From the NCBI GenBank assembly GCA_023376005.1, contig CM042145.1:21331384-21395383 (forward strand): a stretch of DNA of 64,000 bases, read 5' to 3'. Under the pieces are notes generated by a model. That model was not told the origin of the DNA and did no database searches. It was given only the letters and a program-made list of their open reading frames with translations. The position numbers and the translations under genes are program-made. The stretch is from Doryteuthis pealeii. Lineage: Eukaryota > Mollusca > Cephalopoda > Myopsida > Loliginidae. Shown here piece after piece: positions 56,733 through 64,000 of the stretch. The first letter of the stretch is position 1; each line of letters opens with the position of its first letter.

Positions 56733-56973
56733 TGGTTTAGCTGAGTCAATAGAGTGACCGTCAAGGAACCACAAGGTTCCGGTTTCAATACTGGCCCTCG
56801 CCAACTCAGCGTATGAGTAACACAGTGATCTGTGCAGTAAAGTGAGGAGATGATGGTAAGTGTGGCACTCCACCTCAGATGCCAAAACAATCTCCTTGGT
56901 TTAGCGCTAGTGAAAAGGGGATAGACTCCCTCGCTGTCTGGCTGATACTGACTTGAGGCCACACCAATGACTT
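56733..56973 (+). mobile_element. SINE-B, tRNA-derived
   Basis: Head GGTTTAGCTGAGTCAATAGA (A box decayed), B box GGTTCCGGTTTCAATAC, body as in the other copies. Confidence 0.75.
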
Positions 56974-57078
56974 TATATATGAGTTTGTTCATATGGAAAA
57001 TTGTTTGCAGTGGTGTAACAGCAATTCAAATAAATTCATTTATGCCTTTAAACTTGCTGATGTTTTGTTAAACTCTCT

Positions 57079-57119
<41 letters not shown>

Positions 57120-57234
57120 GGAGAATATGTGCTTAATTGAAGTCATACCTAATTTTGAAAGTTAATTAATTAATAATTAATAAGGCGGGCATACCTATTT
57201 AAATGTAAGGCTAAACAAATCGAGAAAAATCAAT

Positions 57235-57276
57235 CTCTGTATGTACATTTCGGCCTATTAGGCCTCATCAGCAGAG
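57235..57276 (-). ncRNA. Hammerhead ribozyme motif, type I, inverted copy
   Basis: This is the reverse-complement copy of the motif at 57390-57431, identical across the whole 42-nt motif. Both helix I strands (57235-57239 and 57272-57276), CTGATGA, the GGCC stem II and GAAA are intact. The two copies face each other in one foldback element. The RNA from either strand would carry one sense ribozyme and its antisense. Confidence 0.85.
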
Positions 57277-57389
57277 CTATAGATAGGAAGACCGCCATGT
57301 GCGTGACTCAAACCCCGACTGTCAAGCTGACAGGCGAGGGCCATAACCCTTACACCAACTGGACTTTCTTAGATTCTTTCTATCTATAG

Positions 57390-57431
57390 CTCTGCTGATG
57401 AGGCCTAATAGGCCGAAATGTACATACAGAG
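57390..57431 (+). ncRNA. Hammerhead ribozyme motif, type I, all core bases present
   Basis: Order 5' to 3': helix I strand CTCTG (57390-57394), core CTGATGA (57395-57401), stem II GGCC-TAATA-GGCC (57402-57414), core GAAA (57415-57418), short stem III ATG/CAT with a 2-nt TA loop, cleavage-site base A (57426), and helix I return strand CAGAG (57427-57431) pairing perfectly with CTCTG. The stem III palindrome could pair between two RNAs, as in dimeric hammerheads. Hammerheads of this short-stem-III kind are known from Penelope-like elements. Activity is inferred from pairing only. Confidence 0.85.
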
Positions 57432-57614
57432 ATTGATTTTTCTCGATTTGTTTAGCCTTACATTCAAATAGGTATGCCCACCTAATTAATTAATTATTAA
57501 TTAATTAACTTTCAAAATTAGGTTACGACTTCAATTAAGCACATATTCTCCCAAAAATTGTCGGCTAAAAAAAAAAAAAAGCCATATCATAAACACATCG
57601 CTTGTGTATTTACT

Positions 57615-57656
<42 letters not shown>

Positions 57657-57667
57657 TAATGGTAAGG

Positions 57668-57856
57668 AAATGAATCTGACAGTATATAAGGGTAAGATAG
57701 TATGAAAAACACACAGATGTTGTTCAAATAAATTGTTTTCTTATCAACACAGCATAACATGCTCTGAAGAAGATTTTTAACAGATTGAAATATTGCAATA
57801 TCAGCATAATAAAAAAACTTTATTTGAACAACATCTGTGTGTTTTTCATACTATCT

Positions 57857-57862
<6 letters not shown>
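57668..57862. mobile_element. Ribozyme-bearing foldback
   Basis: The outer arms (about 57684-57740 and 57820-57862) are inverted copies around one hammerhead-like motif. TA arrays flank both sides. Confidence 0.6.
57760..57808 (+). ncRNA. Hammerhead-like motif, stem II decayed
   Basis: Helix I ATGCT (57760-57764) and AGCAT (57804-57808) pair perfectly. Core CTGAAGA and GAAA (57788-57791) are intact. Stem III is the palindrome ATATTGCAATAT and the cleavage base is C. Stem II (57772-57787) pairs poorly. Confidence 0.55.
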
Positions 57863-57896
<34 letters not shown>

Positions 57897-58759
57897 TATC
57901 ATATATGATAGAGTGCATAAAATATCCTAAGTTATTTTAGGAAAGGAAAGTTTTTTTAAAAGTCTAAAACAATCCCTGCCCTCCTATAAAATAATCTGGT
58001 AAAGAATGTAAGATTAATATCACTGAAAATGAAAAATGTAACACAAATGTGTTTTATATATAAAGACGAGGGTGTTGGTTGTTTTTATGGTGTCAACCCA
58101 TGGCTTATCTTAATGCCAAACTTAGTCATATTTTTATTTTATTTGGTTCATGCAATTATATGGTTTCAAGTACCGTATTTGACGGCATATAAGACGCACC
58201 CCCATTTCAGCAGGTCAGATTCAGGAAAAAAAGTTTTTTAGTGTATTTAAGCATATATTATTGAAAACAGTCTACCATACGCTCCTGTTAACCTTGATTA
58301 TAACAATACCAGCAATAAAATAAGGATGCATGGAGTTTAGGGTCGGTAAAAGTACTGAGTGTAAACTGGGTTAGTGAACATCATAGAGAAGATTAGCCTA
58401 GGCCTCCGAGAAAAAGATGTAAAACAAAATTTATTTTTCCATGTTATATTCATGGATGAGTGGCGTAAGATGCACAAAAACAAATATAACCTACTTATTT
58501 ATTTTCAAAATATTATCAAAGAATGCAACATTAGTAGAAAGTCGACGGGCCTGATAAAATGCCTTCGTGGGCTGGATCCGGCCTGCGGGCCATAGTTTGG
58601 TGACCTCTGATCTGACTCATAAGTTCTTAGCTGAATTTTGATGTCAAATTTTCTTTCTATAATGTTTGATCTATTTGATTCGTATTGACAAGGAAGGAGA
58701 CTATGTTAAAAATAAATATTTGTTGTACAATAAATTTTTTTTCTTCCTTAGACTTCAGA

Positions 58760-59660
58760 CATCTTGATTGATTTTAATGGCATGTCAACCCATGTAGGAG
58801 TATTTAATACCTAACAGTTAGGGAATCACGTTCATTGTACATTTATATTTACATTTTTTGTAGTAGTTTTTAAGAGGGTTGGGTTTTTTGGGGTTTTTTC
58901 AAACAGTCCTGTCACATATAATCAACTTTTAAACAAATCTATTAGAGCCATGGATGGACCCTAACAATTACTACCACTCAGCAGACCTGAGAGTAATGGC
59001 AATGAAGGATAGGGCAGGTCGATTTTTAACTTTAAAAAAATATCAAATCGCCCATCTATGCGAAAATTGTTTGCTAGTATACTGAATACTGATACCAAAA
59101 ATTAGATCTTTTACTAGCACCATTGTTTGAGGAAATAGCATCAAAGATTGTCTACTAAAATGCTCTAAAAATCCTAGTTTTCGCAAAATTTAGCCTAGGA
59201 ATTGGTTAGAAAATTTACCGTTTTCAATATTTAAATCAGAAATGTTATTTTATTTTATTAAAATGAAACAAATTAAATATTATAAATAGAATTCAAATTG
59301 AAAATGTGCCATCACCACCAACACCTCTGATATGCTGCTTTTTACCTCATTAATTAATCTGTAACAGATGATCTTTGATGCTATTTCCTCAAACAATGGT
59401 ACAAGTAAAAGATCTAATTTTTGTGTATCAGTATTCAGTATACTAACACACAACTTTTACATAGATGGACAATTTGATATTTTTAAAAAGTGAAAAATCG
59501 ACTAACCCTAATGAAGGGGTACTCCAAACTTGCCTGTTCTCCAGAACAGGAGATGCAGTTTAGTGTCATACCCAGGTCACTGCTTGGTGGTGTGTGTGAG
59601 GAGGCTTTCTCTCATGCTGTGGATACAGTCAGCATATTCTAAGCCTCGCTGACAAGATGA
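58760..59660 (-). mobile_element. SINE-C-related copy interrupted by hAT MITE
   Basis: It begins (sense 3' end) with a tail segment matching the LINE 3' end at 51785-51900 (CCTAACAGTTAGG-type stretch). It continues as SINE-C to 59001, is interrupted by the MITE 59010-59510, and resumes to about 59660. Confidence 0.65.
59010..59510. mobile_element. hAT-type MITE nested in SINE-C
   Basis: A 501-bp element with TAGGG/CCCTA termini and about 140-bp inverted repeats (e.g. AGTATACTGAATACTGATAC in both arms). It is flanked by ATGAAGGA (59002-59009) and ATGAAGGG (59511-59518), an 8-bp duplication with one change. No transposase. Confidence 0.82.
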
Positions 59661-59687
59661 AGTCATCTTGATGTATATACAAATACA

Positions 59688-59975
59688 TGTGGAAGTGCGT
59701 GATATAATGGTTAGAGTCATAGGAAATGGACTCGTCGACATGGGTTCAAATCCTGGATGAAGATGTATGCATTTCACATAGTGCTAATACTCTTGGGAAA
59801 GGTATGAGTCCACCTACTCTCCCTCCAGCTATGGGTAAATAGTAGGGCAGACTGGGTTTCTTTAACCTTGGTTAGATAACCAGTCTAGGAGAAGGTAAAC
59901 TTAATTCAAAGCTGCTAAACTTCGCTAAAGAAATTGACCTTGTGTCACATCCTGCTTGTGCAGTGGGGTTGGTAC
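59688..59975 (+). mobile_element. SINE-A, complete
   Basis: A box GTGATATAATGGTTAGAG, B box GGGTTCAAATCCTGG, end TCACATCCTGCTTGTGCAGT. It faces the minus copy 60015-60297 across a TA/CA tract, making a large inverted repeat. Confidence 0.82.
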
Positions 59976-60014
59976 ATATATATATATATATATATATACA
60001 TACATACACACACA

Positions 60015-60293
60015 CACCAACCCCTCCGCACGAGCAGGGTGTCACACAAGGTCAATTTCTTAAGCGGAGTTCAACAGGTTTGAATTCAGAGTTTTCCATC
60101 TCCTAGACCGGTTGCCTAACCAAGGTTAAGGAGCCAAGTCTGCCCTACTATTTACCCATAGCTGGAGGGAGAGTAGGATTCATACCTTTCCCAAGGGTAT
60201 TAATGCTAAGTGAAATGCAATTAGCACTTCCAGGATTTGAACTCATGGTGACAAGTCCATTTTCCATGACTTTAACCATTACACAATGCGCTT

Positions 60294-60297
<4 letters not shown>
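60015..60297 (-). mobile_element. SINE-A, complete
   Basis: Minus copy: end CCTCCGCACGAGCAGG, B box complement CCAGGATTTGAACTCATG, A box complement TAACCATTACACAATGCG. It is followed by a long TA run (60297-60350). Confidence 0.82.

Positions 60298-60351
<54 letters not shown>
60297..60351 (+). repeat. (TA)n microsatellite at SINE-A head
   Basis: About 27 TA units abutting a SINE-A. Confidence 0.95.
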
Positions 60352-60353
<2 letters not shown>

Positions 60354-60620
60354 CATATGAGAGAGAATGAATGAAAAAAAAAACTTTAAGGAAGCAGCTT
60401 ATCTAAATATTTCTTATTATGTTTCTAAAACTGATGCTTTTTTTTTTGATAAAAGATTTAGATAATATTCACTTTAAAATTACAGCGATAAAAATAAAGT
60501 CCACAAACATACCTCATAATATGCCAGGAATTTATTTTGTGTTTGCTTGTAAAAATATTTTAAAATTAGAAAGAAAAAAAAAAGTCATAGAAGAATTCAC
60601 TTATTTGAGTCACAATAGAA

Positions 60621-60656
<36 letters not shown>

Positions 60657-60823
60657 AGACCTAATGAAAAAAACATGTATGTGTGGGAGATATGCATTCT
60701 AAGGGTTGGAATTGGGGTTTTTTGTAATGTATAGGAAATTTCTGTCTTTTTTAAGTGTTGAAAATTGACTCAATATTTATGCTTTAACCCTTAAACATCA
60801 TATATTCTCTGTGTCTAATATTA

Positions 60824-61068
60824 GGGCCTGGTTAGCTCAGTCGGTAGAGCGTTCGGCTAGAAACCACAAGGTTCCTAGTTCGATACCCGCTCTCGCCAAA
60901 TCAGCGTATGAGTAGCACAGGGATCTGTGTGGTAAAGTAAGGAGCTGTTGGTAGGTGTGGCACCCCACCTCAGATGCAAAAACAATCTCCTTGGTCTAGT
61001 GCTAGTGAAAAGGGGATAGACTCCCTCGCTGATTGGCTGATACTGACTTTAGGCCACCCCGACGACTT
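60824..61068 (+). mobile_element. SINE-B, best-preserved copy
   Basis: Head GGGCCTGGTTAGCTCAGTCG, GTAGAGCGTTCGGCTAG, B box GGTTCCTAGTTCGATACCC; body to CCCCGACGACTTTAC. All five copies in the window are on the plus strand. Confidence 0.82.
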
Positions 61069-61139
61069 TACTTATATGAACTGGTCTACTAATTTTAGAG
61101 GCTTACCTAATTCATTTTATTAAAGAGATAATATTACTA

Positions 61140-61400
61140 TTAACCTCTCAATAGTATTCCATGTTTTACCTATGTGTAAGTTGACATTATTTTCTGTAGA
61201 TGAGATATTGCTACCAACGTATATTAACCTCTCAATAGCAGTCCATGTTTTACCTATGTGTAAGTTGACATTATTTTCTGTAGATGAGATATTGCTACTG
61301 ATGTATGTGAAGTGGGTCAACACAGAGGTGATAAAAGTATTTTTTTTTTTAAACACTAGTATGTCCATGTGTAGGAATCTATTAGAAAACATTGCTTGTG
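61140..61400 (-). pseudogene. LINE RT fragment, tandemly duplicated
   Basis: The minus strand reads VGSNISSTENNVNLHIGKTW twice (about 61155-61215 and 61230-61300), each followed by IERLI. Confidence 0.72.
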
Positions 61401-61505
61401 AGTCCATACCATAATTATGTGTATGATGACATTGCTTTCAGTTGATAAGATATAAATTCAACATATGAAATTTAGAATTTTTAAGAATTTCATAAAAAAA
61501 GTGAG

Positions 61506-61790
61506 TTAGCGTACTGTTGGTTTGAGCAACAAGCTAAGCTCAACTGAACCAGTGCCAAGACAACTGTTACTTATGGGAATCCAGAATAGTCCACTCATGC
61601 ATTTGGGTGATTCCATTCCTTGAGTCCAGATTGGCTGCTTGGTTTCTATGATGTTATGAGGCTTCATAAATAACCTTGCATTTTCCAGTAGTCTTTGTAG
61701 CAAGACAGATTCGTATTAAGTTACGACTACTTGCTGCCTTGTCTTACCAATTCGACGGTAATTGGAACTAGTATGATTATTCTACAAAAT
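61506..61790 (-). mobile_element. Repeat of the GAAGAATAATTAAAG family
   Basis: Minus copy ending CCAATTCGACGGTAATTGGA. It is followed by a palindromic short form (61815-61935). Confidence 0.62.
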
Positions 61791-62204
61791 GTAGAATAAA
61801 CATTATACTCACTGTAGAAGAATTCCAATTACTGTTGAATTGGCAGACAAGGCAACAAGGAAGCCGTAACTCAATACGGATCTTACCTTGTTGCCTTGTC
61901 TGCCAATTCGACAGTAATTGGAAATCTTCTACAGTGAGTACGATGTTTATTCTACATATACATGATTAGGTTGTGATCTGACTACATCAAGAATAAGAAA
62001 ATGAATACCCATCTTCAGCATAAAATGACCCTACAAGGTTTGGCATGCCGCAAAATCCAACCATAACAAATGTCTATTTATTCACAGTTAAATTTTAAAT
62101 GAAATAGGATTTTTGTCATATTCATAGATAATTTATTAGGCTTAATTTAGTCTGGCATAAGGTCACAAATGTGAGGTACCCAATAAGGAGAATACTCACT
62201 ATAA

Positions 62205-62495
62205 CGCTCGAGGCACGTGGTCTAATGGTTAGAATCATAGGAAATGGACTTGTTGACCCGAGTTCAATTCCTGGACGAAGCTGTTTGAATTTCACATAGT
62301 GCTAATACCCTTGGGAAAGGTATGAATCCAATTTTCCCTCCAGCTATGGGTAAATAGCAGGGCAGACTGGGCTCTTTAACCTTGGTTAGGTAACCAGTCT
62401 AGGAGAAGGAAAGCTCTGAATTCAAACCTGTTAAACTCTGCTTAAGAAATTGACCTTGTGTTGCATCCTGCTCGTGTGGAGGGGTTGGTAAATAT
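62205..62495 (+). mobile_element. SINE-A, tRNA-derived, complete
   Basis: Head GTGGTCTAATGGTTAGAATC (A box) and GAGTTCAATTCCTGG (B box). The body includes CCAGCTATGGGTAAATAG and the end CATCCTGCTCGTGTGGAGGG, then a TA tail. It is about 290 bp long. Confidence 0.82.
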
Positions 62496-62589
62496 ATATA
62501 TACTGTAATCCAGCTATATTATCTGTATATTGAATCATGGGTAAATTGAAACACATATTCAGTGTTGCAAGTTTATGTTCTCTCAGTGT

Positions 62590-62860
62590 GTGTAAGAGAG
62601 AGAGAGAGAAAGAGAAAAAGAGAGAGAGAGAAAGAGAAAGAGAGAGAGCGACAAAAAGATAGAGAGAGAGAAAGAGAAAAAGAGAGAGATAGAGAAAGAG
62701 AAAAAGAGAGAGAGAAAGAGAAAAAGAGAGAGAGAGAAAAAAAAAGAGAGAGAGAGCGACAAAAAAAGATAGAGAGAGAGAAAGTGAGAGAAAGAGAGAG
62801 CGAAAGAGAGAGAGAGAGAAAAAAAAGATATATATATATATAGAGAGAGAAAGAGAGTCA
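62590..62860 (+). repeat. GA-rich tract
   Basis: About 270 bp of GAGAGA/GAAA units with a strictly purine plus strand, ending in TA and GA runs; it could form triplex DNA. Confidence 0.92.
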
Positions 62861-63060
62861 GTGTGTCTAATGTACATGTTACATTACTAGTTCATTTTTC
62901 ATTGTTTCTTTTGTTGTATGTCAACTCTTTTAAAAATTATCTAAAAAATGTTCTGATGGTAATCTAAGGTCAAAACTAGTTGAGAATAAATTAAAAAAAT
63001 GAATAGCTACAAAGAAATATTCGTATTTGTCTTATCACTTGTGTTCATCTCTCTCTTTCC

Positions 63061-63109
<49 letters not shown>

Positions 63110-63493
63110 AAGCTCTTACATTTGTAATTGAGCACTTTATTTTCCTTTATTTCATCTCGGAAAAATTACCAATATATATGTATATATATAATATAGACGT
63201 ATTAGAGAATGAATGAGAAAAGTATTGGCATATAAAGGTGCTCAATGCTAATATAGCAGAGCAGATTTACAATCAATAACATATTATATTATGGATATCT
63301 TGTTACTATTGGTTTCATGCTTATGCAATCCTCAGACCAGAGTCAAATGGTTGAGATTTTAAAAACCAGTAGTTGTTTTAGCGTCTATATAAACGGGAAA
63401 CATGTTCACATATATATATGTATATATATGTGTGGAGAAAGGTAGACAAACACAGGATGTTGTAGAAAATGGATGTTTATTGTAGCTAGTGAT

Positions 63494-63536
63494 GTCAACG
63501 TTGTAACGTTTCGGTCTGTTAGACCTTCTTCAGGAC
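63494..63536 (-). ncRNA. Hammerhead-like motif near window end
   Basis: Minus strand: GTC, core CTGAAGA, an extra A, stem II GGTCT-AAC-AGACC, GAAA, stem III ACG/CGT with a 6-nt loop, cleavage base T, GAC pairing with GTC. Helix I is only 3 bp unless extended through mismatches. Confidence 0.6.
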
Positions 63537-64000
63537 TTTGGATTGAGTTCTTGCTTCAATGGTGAACATTTTTATATACTGGTGAATTAGGAGAGGGGTG
63601 GTCAGTTGTTGGTGTTAGCAGAGGTTGGTAGTAGGAGATTTTTCTTTTTCTCTCAGAAAGGGTGTGTAGCAATGGGGTTCTGATAATAATGCCACAGGTG
63701 TTAGGTGTTTGGGAGTGGGTGGGTCTTATATATTGGATTTGAAGATGTAGTGATTCATGTATATATGGTGAATGGCATAAGGATTGGTTATGAATGTGTG
63801 TGTGTGTTTATATTCTTTTTTCTTTTTAAGTCTCATCTTGCTGTCTTTATTGTCTGTTATTGTTTGTGAAGGCAATTTTTTTTTTTTTATGGAGAAATAT
63901 ATTGTGGTAGCTGGATTTATAATTAACATTTGGTGTGTTGCTTATGTTTCAGGTTTGGAATATTTGTCTAAATTTTTGGTTGTGGATGTTAGAGAAGGGA

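Larger units (their letters stand above)
57105..57620. mobile_element. Ribozyme-bearing foldback, best-preserved Penelope-like repeat
   Basis: Arms 57117-57300 and 57370-57560 are inverted copies, including the intact hammerheads. Between them a short segment (57300-57365) resembles a degraded tRNA-like stretch (GTCAAGCTGACAGGCGAG). It belongs to the same family as 2514-3060. Confidence 0.7.
53163..64000 (+). other. NCS1 intron, continuing past window end
   Basis: It begins with donor gtgaga. No acceptor followed by the expected EF4 coding sequence was found. Content is a foldback (53455-53985), the 74-bp satellite (54262-55950), an LTR, SINE-B and SINE-A copies, four ribozyme-bearing Penelope-like repeats, a nested hAT MITE and GA-rich and TA-rich tracts. 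Confidence 0.85.

Noticed and set aside
58374..58595. 73-codon open frame as a transposase piece
   Set aside because: It ends in a hAT-type terminus, but the residues match no transposase motif I can identify.
62562..62843. Arg/Glu/Lys-rich open frame
   Set aside because: Translation of the GA-rich tract.
53163..64000. Final NCS1 exon (rest of EF4 and C-terminus)
   Set aside because: I looked for an acceptor followed by codons for NADGK..LTxxEF and saw none; presumed downstream.

Overview
The window is intronic sequence of an animal gene with very large introns. Four short exons on the + strand (6237-6326, 43871-43949, 49081-49169, 53085-53162) encode a contiguous 112-residue stretch of neuronal calcium sensor 1 (NCS-1/frequenin). 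It runs from just before EF-hand 2 into the first residues of EF-hand 4. All splice sites are canonical and the phases join cleanly. The 5' exons, with the myristoylation site and EF1, and the final exon, with the rest of EF4 and the C-terminus, lie outside the window. No other host gene is supportable. The gene's sequence identity, AT-rich repeat-dense introns, tRNA-derived SINEs and abundant (TA)n suggest a mollusc, most likely a cephalopod; that is inference.

The rest is mostly transposable-element debris. Layout: 1-6.2 kb holds Tc1/mariner-type MITEs with a nested SINE, a tandem Penelope-like repeat and LINE fragments. 6.2-11.2 kb is the first exon, then a ribozyme foldback, SINEs, two hAT MITEs and an LTR. 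11.2-19 kb holds DNA-element foldbacks, a 193-bp tandem repeat and a cluster of Helitrons with a Ty3/gypsy fragment. 19-31 kb is mostly SINEs, an LTR family, a 5S-rRNA-derived satellite and a solo LTR. 31-36 kb is a compound TA/CA array, ribozyme foldbacks and Helitrons. 36-43.8 kb holds duplicated repeats, a mariner relic, a Helitron and a LINE with zinc fingers. 43.9-53.2 kb carries the last three exons with a minisatellite and foldbacks between them. 53.2-64 kb has a 74-bp satellite, several ribozyme-bearing foldbacks, SINEs and a nested hAT MITE.

The most striking content is hammerhead-ribozyme-like motifs, on both strands and in about ten different repeat families. Most sit in inverted-repeat elements of the kind expected for Penelope-like retroelements. 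At least one pair (57235-57276 and 57390-57431) has every canonical core element. A tRNA-headed SINE family also ends in a related hammerhead-like segment. Other useful observations are Helitron insertions with matching empty sites inside the same window, and SINEs that share their 3' tail with an RNase-H LINE. All coordinates and pairings were read by eye; no alignment, folding or database search was run.
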